This document shows, one piece after another, positions 10,453 through 21,239 of a stretch of DNA of 64,000 bases (the stretch's first letter is position 1; each line of letters opens with the position of its first letter). This stretch comes from Clitoria ternatea. Taxonomy: Eukaryota > Streptophyta > Magnoliopsida > Fabales > Fabaceae. The translations under genes were made by a program, and so were the position numbers. The notes under the pieces are model-generated. The model was not told the origin of the DNA and did not search any database. It saw nothing but the letters and a program-made list of their open reading frames with translations. The stretch lies in contig CM075669.1 in the NCBI GenBank assembly GCA_037962975.1, positions 190,658,501-190,722,500 on the forward strand, given 5' to 3'.

Positions 10453-12381
10453 TCAGCCATCCCTAGCTCGGGCAATCATTTCCCTCATTTTACAAATTCG
10501 TCCTCTGCAGTAGTCTAAGAACGTGGCAATTTCCCTAGGAGTGTTGACCGGGTTAGCAATTCCTTCCGCTTGTTTGAGCAAAAATGGGAGATCTTCTAGA
10601 GCCCCGTTGGCCAGGTACGCCAACTTAGCAAAACGATCCATCCATAAGTGAATGGTTTCGTTTTGTTCAGCTTCTAAGAGGCGTATGGTCTCTTGACAAT
10701 CTTGCTCAATGTTTACGGTGCGTTGTCGTTCCCCACTTATCTCTTGTTCGCAAGCCTTTTTCATTTCATTGAGCTGTTGTTCCAATTTGTGGACTTGTGT
10801 CTGTAGGAGCTCTTTTTGTACCATGATATTCTGCTCATTTTCTTTTGATTGTGCCAGCATATCTTTCAGAAGACGTTTCTCAGCCAGGATGGTATCACTT
10901 TGCTTGTTCTTCATTTTTAGTTGAGAATTGGCCGCTTGAAGACATTGGTCTTGTTTTATCATGTAGCTCTCATCAATCTTTCGTTTCTTCCTGATCTCTT
11001 CAACAGCTTGCTTGTTCTCCAGGTTCTCCCTTTTCTGGAGGGTGTATTCTTGCTGACATCTCAATAAGTCTTCCTCTAGCTTCTTGTTCCTGGCAGCTAA
11101 CTCTTCTATTTTGGTTTTTAGCGCCTTGGTTGCTTCATCCTCCGCAACAGGTGAAGGAGCAGGAGGATTTTCCTGGAGACGAGGGGGACTCCTGAAGGGT
11201 AATTTAACAATAGAGACCCTATTCAAGATCCACTCATAATATTCTCCTCTGACATCATGGCTTCGGGCCCCCAGCTCTCTTCCCTTTCGGTGGACTTTCT
11301 TCCATGCATTCGCTATATCCCGAATAACAAGGACACAGCTTCCTTTCGAGTAATATGAGACGAAAGGAATGAGAGACTCTTCATCAGGTGGTCCAAGCAA
11401 AGGATAAGCTAGCTGACGCTTGGCTATGATGGGATTATAGTTGATACATCCTTGCGTACCAATAAGGGGAACATTTGGGTAATTTCCACAGTGATGAACA
11501 ATTGATTCAACTTCCAACCATTGGGGATACCACCTAACTTTCTCAGCTGTGAGCCCTATGAGGTGATTGGCCCACTCGCGCCCACTTTTCACTGTCAACT
11601 GACATAGCTTCAGATCAGAAACCGGACATTCGGCCCTACAAACTTGGAAAACGTGTGATGTGAGCCATACATACAAAACAGGTAGACAACAAACAACCCT
11701 TTTTCCACCTTGTGTGTGACAGAAATCCATGGTGCAGTACACATTTGCCAACACAGCCGTGACAGGATTCTCAAGCCTGTGCTTGCGAGCTAGGAATACG
11801 GCGATAGCATCATAATCCACATAATTATCAATGTTGGGGAACAACACAACACCATAGATGGTAATAGCTAGAGCATCCATAAAGGCTTCCCAATCTTCCT
11901 TTTCTGCCAGGACCTGCATATGTTTCTCGAGAAATTCCCGAGTGAATCCGGGGATCTGATTTCTATTTAGTTGTGCATCCCTTAAGGTGTCAGGACGGAT
12001 CTTCAGAACACGGGCGATGGAAGCGATAGTCGCATGATGGTCAAGATGACGATAAGGTATCTGTCCTTCCAAAGGCATCCCCAAGATTTGTCCAAATTCT
12101 TCAATAGATGGGGCCAACTGAAAGTCTCTAAACGTGAAACATCTGAGAGGTGGGTCATAGAACTGTGCTAAGGCAGTGATCGCCTCAGTTTGCACTTCCA
12201 CTTCTAACAATTTCAGAATCTTTCCATACTTTCTTGTAAAAGCCATTTTCTGTGTCAGGCTTAATTTTCTCCCCATTGTTTGCAGACTACCCATGTCAAT
12301 CTTCTTGGCCTTAAGGTGCAATACTTTCCTTAATTCGGTCACATTTGTGTCACAACTATCAGATCTCATGTTAATTTCCAT
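10453..12381 (-). CDS. Element A ORF1 (extra ORF upstream of gag), 642 aa
   Basis: Intact ORF between the 5' UTR and gag. I chose the ATG at 12381; an earlier in-frame TTG at 12390 is less likely. Residues ~20-400 form a globular region with recurring Ogre ORF1 features (LAQFYDPPLRCFTFRDFQLAPSIEEFGQILG, quoted in part here: FTFRDFQLAPSIEEFG; then LIPFVSYYSKGSCVLVIRDI). This resembles the plant-mobile-domain-like proteins that plant genes share with Tat elements. Residues ~430-600 are a long coiled coil rich in K, E and Q. The C terminus is short and basic. The function of ORF1 in Ogre elements is not established. No stop or frameshift is seen, so selection on this copy's lineage is likely recent. 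Confidence 0.9.
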   Translation of the reverse strand: MEINMRSDSCDTNVTELRKVLHLKAKKIDMGSLQTMGRKLSLTQKMAFTRKYGKILKLLEVEVQTEAITALAQFYDPPLRCFTFRDFQLAPSIEEFGQILGMPLEGQIPYRHLDHHATIASIARVLKIRPDTLRDAQLNRNQIPGFTREFLEKHMQVLAEKEDWEAFMDALAITIYGVVLFPNIDNYVDYDAIAVFLARKHRLENPVTAVLANVYCTMDFCHTQGGKRVVCCLPVLYVWLTSHVFQVCRAECPVSDLKLCQLTVKSGREWANHLIGLTAEKVRWYPQWLEVESIVHHCGNYPNVPLIGTQGCINYNPIIAKRQLAYPLLGPPDEESLIPFVSYYSKGSCVLVIRDIANAWKKVHRKGRELGARSHDVRGEYYEWILNRVSIVKLPFRSPPRLQENPPAPSPVAEDEATKALKTKIEELAARNKKLEEDLLRCQQEYTLQKRENLENKQAVEEIRKKRKIDESYMIKQDQCLQAANSQLKMKNKQSDTILAEKRLLKDMLAQSKENEQNIMVQKELLQTQVHKLEQQLNEMKKACEQEISGERQRTVNIEQDCQETIRLLEAEQNETIHLWMDRFAKLAYLANGALEDLPFLLKQAEGIANPVNTPREIATFLDYCRGRICKMREMIARARDG

Positions 12382-13457
12382 ATTGCTCAAAGGTACCCGC
12401 TAAATTCCAAACAGCTTCCTGCAAGAGCAATGAGAGGGAGAAAGAAATCAGTTACTGCCATGTTTTGTGAACCACTACTTCTTCATCAATTTATTGGAAA
12501 ACATTTTCAGTTTGAGAAGTAGCGGTCGGCAAAACTCATGTGAAACTAAAGTCGCACGGGTTATGGATCTTCCCAACTTCATCCACATCTGCTTGAATAG
12601 AATTTTGTTTTCATTTTGACGATTGGGAAGGTCTATAACCCAGGACTCATAAGTACACAAAAAGTGAGGGAATTGCTTATTTGTTAAAGGATTACTATTT
12701 TTTTTGAAAAAGAAAAATGATTCACCCTTTGTTTGGAATAAAGTAACCCTTTGAACACGTAAGCAATTCATCAATTTGGATTTAAAGGGAAAGTGAGAAT
12801 GAGACAAGGTAAAGTCTGCCCTTTTGTGCCTTAAGTCAGGGTTTTCTCTGAAAGTCTTTTCTGGGACCTATAGCTTACCTAACAGTGGATTTCTCACATT
12901 GGGTGGCTTCCGCTAGACATCTAGAAGGTCACCAGAGCCAAGATCCTAATCATGACAGGGACGCAAACAGTGAGGAATTCACTAAGTGCGTATATCATAA
13001 GAGGTCGAACTCTGGTTGAGGTTCTCACGAATACCGGATAGGAAGTACATCCCATACGATTCCGTTACCAACCCCTCCTAACTTAAGCTTCATTTGGGGC
13101 CCGGGTATAGGGCGCCACTCATAAGTGTGTGCAAATAATTGTGAGTGTAGTGTGTGGAAGGGCAGTCCATACCTTATACCTTACCCATTCTGCACAAAGA
13201 ACAAACACAGAACAAATATACAAAGTCGTCTACCCTAGGGTTCAATGTTTGCGGAAAAGTAACATGGTCTCCTACCCTAGGGTTCAATAAACATGCAAAA
13301 CATAGACACCGAAACAAATAACAAGACGATTAAAACAAAAACAAACATTCACGTCAGTCAATAGAAAATAAGACAATGGGAAGAAATCCGAGATAACAAA
13401 GGCTATATAAAAAGAACATGCGCTTTCAATCAAACTGGCCTGACTCTCTTAAGTAAT
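12382..13457 (-). other. 5' untranslated leader of element A
   Basis: About 1.1 kb between the PBS and ORF1. No gene is seen. A short direct repeat containing cctaccctagggttcaat occurs near 13230 and 13270. Confidence 0.6.
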
Positions 13458-13475
13458 TCCCCAGTGGAGTCGCCA
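13458..13475 (-). other. Primer-binding site of element A
   Basis: On the minus strand TGGCGACTCCACTGGGGA starts two bases after the LTR end. It begins with TGG, as expected for pairing with a tRNA 3' CCA. Ogre elements are reported to use a tRNA-Arg primer; I could not verify the tRNA here. Confidence 0.85.
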
Positions 13476-13817
13476 TCTGTCGCAACCTGGATCGCGACGG
13501 CGCGGCGAACGAGAGAGAGAGAAAAAATGAGACCGGGAGTCGCCACCAACGTTTTTTTTTTTTTTTATAGGGAAAAACATTGGAAAAAACTAAATTCAGG
13601 GAGGGCACTGGTTAAAAAAAAGTGAGATTCAAGTTCGGGAGTCGGTTACGAGTAGGGAAGGTATTAGCACCCTACATCGCCTGTCAAAGACAGTACCAAG
13701 ACTGAAAGCACGACATAAATAGCCTTAAATAAAACATGGTTTCTTCCCTTTTATTTTGAAAAATGATGGAATGGAGGAAAGGACTGTACAGACATAGAAG
13801 GCCAAAGCGAGGTTAAT

Positions 13818-14040
13818 GGGACGTTCTTGTCCGAATTAAGCTCGACATCGATATGAGACAGAGGGGTGAGAGGATGCCATCAAGACGTCGCGTCTAAATT
13901 GGACATCCTAGAATGAAAAGATAGGGATAGGAAAGGGATAAGCGGGACGTCTTGTCCTAAGTACCCCTTCCCTATGAAATTATGGCGAGGCTTGGGCACA
14001 AAACTATGGGGAAACCAACAAGACGTCACGTCTAAATTGA
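13818..14040 (-). promoter_or_regulatory. Repeated GACGTC-type motif in the R/U5 of element A
   Basis: Four variants of aagacgtcNcgtctaaatt lie near 13818-13840, 13881-13902, 13944-13960 and 14018-14040. The last contains TGACGTC on the minus strand. The ACGT/TGACG core is what plant bZIP factors bind. The same motif occurs three times in the related solo LTR (42004-42212), so it has been kept while most of the LTR diverged. Function is inferred only. Confidence 0.5.
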
Positions 14041-14977
14041 TTTTCACGGAAGTGACTAAAAAAAGGGAAGTTTATGAAGGAAATATAGAAAGTAAAGCAG
14101 TAAATCAACAACAGAAAAAAAAAGAAAGATGGGCCCGACAGGAGTTAAAGTCCCGCTCCTACGTATTCTTGAGTTATCAAGAAATCAGGGTTACGTAGTT
14201 CTGAATATTGCTATTTTAGAGAGGGATTAGAAAGATGTTGATGGATATCATTAAAGAGGGGAATTCATACAAAGCGAAATTCTTCGCACGTGCACGAATC
14301 CTAAGAGGGTGGTGTAGACAGGAGTGCTCCCGTACGACACTGTTTTTTACAAAAACTGTTTTTTATTATGTCAACTTATTATGGAAAAGGGTAAAAAATA
14401 TTAACAGCGTAAACTAAAGGTACGCAGACAACTACAATCAACAAGCAGTAAACTCACAGGAAAGTAAAACAAAAAAGGGAACTAACAGCAAAAGAACTAA
14501 GGAATGGAGTGGAACCGGTGTGACGAGCTATGAACCGACGTGAGAGGTTGAGCACAGTGACGGTGTCGGACTGATTTCGAACCCGTACGCTGGCAGGGAC
14601 AATGAACCGGAGTTGGACCCGAACTGGAGATCTGAAGGTCGCGACCGGTGTTGTGGGAGGTTGATCCGGAGTGAACGCTGTTGAGCAGTGACAAGGATTG
14701 ACAACGTATGGGAGTTGGAGTGGAATCAGCTCGGTGGTGACGAGGTACGTTCGGGATACGGACGGTGTGAGAGCAGTGACTTTGTGTTAGTGAGAAAAGA
14801 AAACTTCAAACCCTTTTTCGAACTAAGGAGTCCTTTTGTGATGACTAGGGCAAGTCACTGGTTTCAGGTGGGGAGGTCAGTTAAGGATCTTGAAGAATCA
14901 GAGAGAATTTCCGAAGAGTTTTCTCGCGTAGAGGGAGAATCTGAAGGCCAACCCCTTGAGCTTCCTTGGTTGGGGCA

Positions 14978-14984
14978 TTTATAG
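14978..14984 (-). promoter_or_regulatory. TATA box of element A LTR
   Basis: Minus strand CTATAAATGCC in a GC-richer context. Transcription would start about 30 bp further left and proceed through R/U5 into ORF1. Confidence 0.7.
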
Positions 14985-15589
14985 GGCCTTCGAGTCATGG
15001 GCTGAGGGTTTTGGGACAGCCAGAAATCCCACTCACCCATCTGTGTAGTGGTGTGCAGCTCTGGCCATTACCATTAGTGGGGAGCAGGGTTTTCAGTGGG
15101 ATTTTTTTAATTACCCACTTCAGCCTCCCTGTCTGCCATTTTCCAGGGAGTGCGATTCCAGGTCATCGCGCATAATCTTCCGACCTCACCCCTCTGTTGT
15201 CAAACTTGTGACACCGGTTAGCAAAGCCATTGGTTGGACGGTCTCCACTGATCCGATGTGGGGCCTTAAGAACCATTGCCTGTGTCTTCACACCGGCTGA
15301 ATCTTTCAATGTAATCACAGGGGCCGGTGTTCTCCTTCCTGGTCCGGATCTACTACTAGCCGGTGTTCTCCTTCCTGGTCCGGATCTACTACCTCGGTTA
15401 GCCCATGAGATCGTCTTACTTAGGCCGGACTCGCTTCGTCTTTTGTTGTCAGATCCGCGACATCGGCCGTTTAAGGTGCTCCTGAGGTGAGGACGTTGGG
15501 CTGAGTTGAGGACGGTTGGGCGGACTCGAGGTGGGAACGTTTGGACGGCTTGATGTTAGCTAACTCCGTCTGTTGGAACGTTGTGTGAA

Positions 15590-15850
15590 GAGGGCGGAGT
15601 GCCACACCGTTTATGGGACGGTGTGTGAAGAGGCGGAGTTCCACACCGTTCATGAAGGCGGAGTGCAAATGAGGGCGGTTGGCGAAGTGTTGAGGACTCG
15701 GGCGGAGTGTTGAGGACTCATGGGCGGAGTATTGAGGACTCATGGGCGGAGTGTTAAGATGAGGATTCATGGGCGGAGTTGAGGACTCATGGGCGGAGTT
15801 GAGGACTCATGGGCGGAGTGTTAAGATGAGGACTCATGGGCGGAGTTGAG
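15590..15850 (-). repeat. Short tandem motifs in U3 of element A LTR
   Basis: ggactcatgggcggagtt recurs several times between ~15710 and 15850 with variable inserts (gttaagatga). Related gggcggagtg and ccacaccgtt words lie just left of it. The array sits 600-870 bp upstream of the TATA box, in U3. Confidence 0.75.
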
Positions 15851-15945
15851 GTGCGGTGTTAACTTAGGCCTTGTCCGGTGTTTCCAACTTCAAGGATGGG
15901 TCCGGTGTCATAACAATCTGGGCCGGACCAAAAGAGGTGTTCACA

Positions 15946-16313
15946 CACACAATGTGGAATTCTTTGAGGTGTTTGTGCGGATCTTCACCCGCAAGACCAT
16001 GAAACTTAGGCAACAAGTGTATAAGTCCGGTCTTAAGAATAAAAGGGACATCCTCATCAGGATATTGAATACACAAACTTTCATATGTGAATTCAGGTGC
16101 AGCTAGTTCTCTAAGAGTTCTTTCACGAGGTTCAGCCATATCAGAAAAACTAGCAGTAGTACTTTCAGCAGATTCAGAAAAGATACTATCACTATCAATA
16201 TCAACAAAGTTATTATTAAATCTAGCTTCTCTAATTAACCTATGAAAAGTTCTATCAATTTCAGGATCAAATGAATATAAATGCTCAAAAGTTCTTCTAG
16301 TCATACATAGCAT
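15946..16313 (-). pseudogene. gag: gag N-terminal fragment of element D, disrupted
   Basis: ATG at 16313. Visible gag hallmarks are SFDPEIDRTFHRL, MAEPRERTLRELAAPEF and LLPKFHGLAGEDPHKHLKEF, typical of the Athila group of plant gypsy capsid proteins. The frame runs on into the LTR of element A to a stop at 15864, but those residues are not gag. The break falls just after the residues HIVC, well before the zinc knuckle, so no functional capsid can be made. Confidence 0.85.
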
Positions 16314-16485
16314 ACAACAAGATATTTGATCATCATGAGCAATAAATCATAAGAATCCTAAATCATGCAAAAGAAATAAAATAAAACAAACAAACAAACA
16401 AAAAATTTTTATTTTTTTATTATTTTTTTCAATTTATACAAAAAAACATTAATCTAAAACAAGAATGTTTCCTAAAGATCGTTGA
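16314..16485 (-). other. 5' leader of element D
   Basis: Short A/T-rich leader between PBS and gag. Nothing else is seen. Confidence 0.5.
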
Positions 16486-16503
16486 TCCCCAGCTGCGGCG
16501 CCA
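16486..16503 (-). other. Primer-binding site of element D
   Basis: Minus strand TGGCGCCGCAGCTGGGGA, five bases inside the LTR. It resembles the tRNA-Asp-complementary PBS of Athila elements (compare 50364-50381) with changes in the middle. Confidence 0.8.
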
Positions 16504-17500
16504 AAATTTGACGTGAATATTTTTACAGTCGTGATTCCGTCAAATTAGTACATTAAAATTAATTAATGTAATACTAGGGTGTCAACCTAGGTCGTTCTCT
16601 CAAGGATCAATACAAAAATTTAGGAAAAATCAAGTCTTAAACTAATTTTTAACAATTAAAAATAAAAACTCAACAACTAAATTTTTTTACAAACATAAGT
16701 TTAACAAGCATACAATTGGGGGGGGGGGGTTGATTGATTTTTGTTGTCACAATTAAAATTAAAACAAAGTAATGATAGGATTTAAAACAATAAATAACAA
16801 GCGATTGATTTTCTTGGAGTATTGTAAATAAATTTATCCTTGGTTCACTAAAGATAATTTGTATACTTTCATTACTGTTAATTTCTTAGCTCAATTTGAA
16901 TTAATCAACTAAGCGTCTTTTTCAATTCATAATTCCTTTACTTTCATTTAAAAATGAATATTTTAATCAAGCATCCTAATTAAGCAAAAGGAGTCAAGAT
17001 CGTAAAATCTAGGAATTATTGAGCATATGTAAAAACATCGCCTACATACATAATCTATTCTCATATTATGGAATTAAGCAAACCATAATTATTAAAAGTG
17101 ATTATGAAAATATTCATTAAGCATGCATATTTCCTTAATCCATTCTAATTTAAAATCTTATTTTATTCCATTTGAATAATTAAACCGATTAAGCATACAA
17201 ATTTAATTAAACAGAATGGAATTAAATAAGCAGAGTAAGATTATGAAGAAATAAGAATAACAAAAACATACTGGTATTAAAAATAATGACCTCAAAATTA
17301 CATTACAATATTCTCCAAGAAAATCAATCTAGGGGTTTTAGCCCTCCATAATTAAAACAAACTGAAAATAAAAAGATCCTAACCTGGAAATGAAGAACTT
17401 GCTGGAAGAAGAAATGCAAACAGAGAAGAAGAAGAATGAGGAATGAATGGTTCTTGAAGGAATTGATGTTCTGATACCTTTGAAAACCTTCTCATGGTGC

Positions 17501-17510
17501 CTATTTATAG
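17501..17510 (-). promoter_or_regulatory. TATA box of element D LTR
   Basis: Minus strand CTATAAATAG, inside the LTR and upstream of R/U5 in element orientation. Confidence 0.65.
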
Positions 17511-17678
17511 CAATCCAAAAGCAAGCCAATGCCATAAACCATTGTAATGGAGGTTGCACTCATCAATTAACAAGTACTTTGTGCTCCATTATCATCTTCA
17601 GTGCTCCATTATCAACTTCAGTGCCTTGCCCACCATCCAGAAGCTTGAAAACGTGATCCTGGGCCAATAATTCACTCA

Positions 17679-17893
17679 TGAATCGATTCAATGGTGAAAT
17701 GAATCGATTCATGCGTTCCAAATGCAATTCTGGCCTAAAAATTAACGTATGAATCGATTCAAATGGGGGAAGAATCGATTCAACCCTTTAAAACCCGAAT
17801 AAATCGATTCAAAGTGCTGATGAATCGATTCAAGCTTTAAAAATTCACATCTTAAACCGTATGAATCGATTCAAGTGGGGGATGAATCGATTC
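17679..17893. repeat. Eight AATCGATT palindromes in U3 of element D LTR
   Basis: Eight copies of AATCGATT, mostly as GAATCGATTCA, within ~215 bp and ~170-390 bp upstream of the TATA box. The spacing is irregular, so this is a motif cluster, not a simple tandem repeat. It may be a binding-site array (inference). Confidence 0.85.
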
Positions 17894-18169
17894 ATCCACC
17901 TGATTCTCCATTCTTTGTGTATTTTCCACCCTTTTTGAGATCCTTTTTGCATATTCCTTGATTCATTTGATCCTTAGGCACTTTGATCTTCATTTTGGAT
18001 TGGAATTCTTGAGTTCTTGGATCCATTTTCTTTTGGCACATATTAAAAATCAAATATTACATAAAGCTCAAATGATGAAAATGTGTTAAAATGCAATTTA
18101 TTACACACTAAGTGATGGCAAATTATACACATTTAAAGTGAAGAATTAAAGATAAATCATGCATCATCA

Positions 18170-18825
18170 CCCTTAGTAATCGCTTTTGAAGTGCGAGTAC
18201 TATCAGTATAACTCTAGTTCAAACAATGAAACAGTTAATAAAGTAGAATCCACAAAACTAACATAAACACAATCAAACAAACAGGGGCTTAGAGTTTCTT
18301 AATTTGGACTAATGACACATGGAGTCTGCTAAATTTTTGACAGAGTTTCCCCTGTAAATTGGACATTTCTAAATTTTTACAAGCGACCTGTTACATATAG
18401 AAGACTTTCAAGTATAATTCAATGTAAATAAATAACAACAAACATGCATAATTGAAGTATGTTATCAGCACACACACTTAGTGCGCTTTGCGCTCCACTA
18501 ACAAACAATAATCAAATCAATCTCAAATTTGATAGTTATATAATCAGCATACACACTAGTACGTAGTGAGCTTTGTTCTCTACTAATAAATAACAATCAA
18601 ATCAATCTCAACAATGTAGATGTATATATAGATAACTTATTAAGGTGTGCCTTAACTACCATACAACAATACAAATATGTTTAAACTTTAGGAAATATAG
18701 TAATACTTACTCGAACGTGTCTGATAGTGGGACCAGAGTCTAACAAAGCATTCTCCATAAGGCCTTGTATTACAGCCTCAAAACTAATGGCCTACAACTG
18801 TGTAATGTTTGAGCTTCTAACTAAC
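18170..18825. other. Host sequence with a two-copy direct repeat
   Basis: No gene is seen. Two diverged copies of a ~78-bp unit (cagcayacacacta...caatcaaatcaatctcaa) lie at about 18465-18533 and 18543-18611. Confidence 0.55.
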
Positions 18826-19347
18826 CAAAGAATTGAACTGCTAAAGAGCCCAAGATCTTGTGAGTTAGAGGATGCAATAAGGAAGCCATACAAGTTATAG
18901 TCAAAAGAAGGTTGTCCAAAGGGAGGGGTTCTGGTAGAGATGAGGCAATGGTTTTCAAATTTAACTCATAATATTATTTTGAGAATAGTGGGAGGGAAAC
19001 CATACTATGGTGCGAATGATGATAATAATGCAAAAGTTGAAGCTGCGAGGTATAGAAAAACTATAAGAGACTTTGCGAGTTTGTTTACGGTGTTTGTGTT
19101 ATCTAATGCAATTCCATTTACGGGGTGGTTAGATATTAATGGATATAAAAAGGCTATGAAGAAAACAGTAAGTGAAATGGACTCTCTAGTTGCAGGGTGA
19201 CTAAAGGGACACAAAAGAAAAAGAGCTTTGAACATGAATAGAAAGGAAGAACAGGATGTCATGGATGTCATGTTGAATATTCTACAGGATCTTAAGATTT
19301 CTGATTATTATTTAGATACCATTATCAAAGCTACTTGCCTAGTAAGT
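18826..19347 (+). pseudogene. CYP82-like cytochrome P450 exon fragment
   Basis: Conceptual residues match the middle of CYP82 P450s: a WF.LTHNIILRIVGGKPYYG stretch, LSNAIPFTGWLDINGY, then KRKRALN and EQDVMDVMLNILQD, ending KATCL. CYP82 enzymes are ER-anchored monooxygenases of plant secondary metabolism. No I-helix AGSDTT, ExxR or heme-Cys region follows. In-frame stops include TGA at 19198, where CYP82s have Trp (TGG to TGA), and a TAG near 18899. Similarity ends next to GTAAGT at 19342. It is a dead exon fragment; whether the rest was deleted or lies elsewhere cannot be seen. Confidence 0.85.
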
Positions 19348-21190
19348 GTGTCCACCTTATTGTGTTACACATTCAAGAGGAACTAGTCAAACAAATATAC
19401 ATGACATGGAATGGCTAGAAATGACATAGGAACAAAAAGAAAACTAACAACTAATGAATTAGTAGGCGTTAAGAATCAATCAGGTATAGTTATCCTTTTA
19501 CATTAGGCTGGTAAAATAAACTTATAATTTATTATGACTTTTTAAGCACTAATTTATAACTTTTAGGTAGTTTATAATTTATAATTTTAAAAATAGCTTA
19601 TTGAATTGTTATTGTTGGGTAAAGCTAGCTTACAAAGTAGTTAAAATTATATAGGTGCAAATAAAAACTATAAGGGTGCAAATAAAAACAAAGATTAGGG
19701 GTTAGTCTTTAAACTTAGTCTCACATGATTAAAAAAATTTTCACCCAAAAACTTTCACAACCGGAGACAGCTTTACAATTTCAATTTGAAATTGGAATTT
19801 CAATATAATCTGTTCACCAAACCCCAACCCAAACCCTTTCTTAAATACTTAAAATAACATTCAACCAAAGATGCTCTTAATCTCACCAGCCTCTTCCAAT
19901 TACTAAAGAGAACAACAATTGACATGTAAAGGGTAGGTTAGCAAAATATTCAGAACATCAATCCAATTACTCAAGGCTTATAAAGGTAAAATAATATGAC
20001 ATGACCAAAGGCTTAAAACTTGGTGTTTGCTAATTGTGAAGTATGTCTAATATTATATGATGTTGTTGTTGCTAGTGATGTCTAATTTATTACAAGAAAA
20101 ACAATGGACAAGGTGTACATTTTGCTGATAGAAGCCAATAGCTAAAATCCAAAAATATTACATGTGACAGGAAAGTCCATTAAAATCCATTATGTTAGTA
20201 TCAGCTACCAATGCATATGAAAATCTGAAACTAAAATGGCCATGACTTCGGTTCTTTATACTAACTAGTGTAGTTTATTTTAAAAAGGTTGAGAAACAGT
20301 TTAAACAAAAATAATTTAGTATCAATTTATGGCTAGCTAGTATATGTACCCAGAAGCCACCTCCTTTAAATTTCATTCATTTCCAATCCTCATGTAAATT
20401 GGCGCAAGTTGGTCATTGATGGGCTTACACAGCGTATTTAGTCTTATAATAAGCATTTCTTGATACACGTTCCTGCACCTAGAAGCATGGTATCTTCAAG
20501 GTTTTGTTCCTTTTCTCAAGTAGCTAAGAGTAGATATTTATTTCCTCTAAATTATTAACATAGAAGCAACTTTATCTTTGATCTATAATTTTATGAATGT
20601 TTGCTTTCAATTTCCTTTTCTAAGTAGTGCATATTTTGTCAATCTAGAGATAGGGATAATAACAAAGCAAACAAATGGTAAGTGATCCCTAAGAAATTCC
20701 TTAATATATTATTGACTACAGCTAAAAATTTCTTTTTTCCCTTAACAAACAAATTAGCGATAAGAAAAGGAAGTAGAAGAATGAACAAGAATGAAAATAG
20801 AAAAATAATAATTCTATAGTTATTACAAGTAAAGAATGTAACAGGAATTAACATTTGACTTCAACATGGACCAATGCTTTTAAGATAGAAGGTGGAAGAA
20901 GATGAAATCTGATACAAAAAAGAGATCAAACACAATTGTAGGAATACAACAAGAAGATGGGATAAAACCTGAAACATTGATGACCGTCACCGGAGTGGAG
21001 TGTTCGATGGTATCATCACAGAACATAGAGGAAGGATGGAGACAATACGCATTGTTAAGAAAGAGAGAAAGGGGGAGCAATTTGTCGGTCATTATCACAG
21101 GAACTTGTCATCGGGTGAGAGAAACTGGTGGAGTCAGAATAAGTGATAGAGGGAAGAGGAACTGGGGAGGGTAGGAAAAGGGTTTAGGGC
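19348..21190. other. AT-rich intergenic sequence
   Basis: No gene recognised. A frame of 90 codons at 20902-21174 has no domain I know. A TATTACAAGAAAAAC string near 20089 resembles a decayed CACTA terminus but cannot be paired with confidence. Confidence 0.45.
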
Positions 21191-21239
21191 TTAGCATAAC
21201 TCAAAGTGATGGAGGGGAAAGGTTTTCCTTGAATAAGTT

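Larger units (their letters stand above)
1..15945 (-). mobile_element. Element A: Ogre/Tat-lineage Ty3/gypsy retrotransposon, 3' LTR outside window
   Basis: In minus-strand order: 5' LTR, PBS, ORF1, gag-protease, intron, RT/RNase H/second RNase H/integrase, tandem array, antisense ORF. An extra ORF before gag, an intron between protease and RT, dual RNase H and very large size together mark the Ogre branch of Tat (family knowledge). ORF1, gag-pro and pol are each open without stops, so the copy is young and possibly competent. The right end reads gtgttcaca at 15937-15945 and the next five bases (CACAC, 15946-15950) are the candidate TSD. Its partner and the 3' LTR must lie left of base 1. It is inserted in the gag of element D. 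Confidence 0.93.
13478..15945 (-). repeat. 5' LTR of element A (2468 bp)
   Basis: Starts TGTCGCAACC and ends GTGTTCACA on the plus strand. These are the same termini as the independent solo LTR at 41647-54178, which fixes both ends. A minus-strand TATA box at 14984-14978 splits it into U3 (about 15945-14950) and R/U5. The edge next to the PBS reads TTGCGACA, then two bases, then the PBS. Confidence 0.88.
15946..18169 (-). mobile_element. Element D: 5' part of an Athila-like Ty3/gypsy retrotransposon, cut by element A
   Basis: Contains a 5' LTR (16509-18169), a tRNA-Asp-type PBS and the first ~122 codons of gag. Homology to gag stops at the exact start of element A, so D is the older host. 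The rest of D should lie left of the window beyond element A. CCCTT at 18170-18174 is the candidate TSD. Confidence 0.85.
16509..18169 (-). repeat. 5' LTR of element D (1661 bp)
   Basis: Plus-strand ends are TGACGTGAAT and GCATCATCA, so the element reads TG...CA. A minus-strand TATA box is at 17510-17501. A 12-base G run lies at 16718-16729. The partner LTR is not in the window. Confidence 0.82.

Noticed and set aside
20902..21174. 90-codon plus-strand frame near the CACTA remnant
   Set aside because: No recognised domain; may belong to a transposon leader but cannot be supported.
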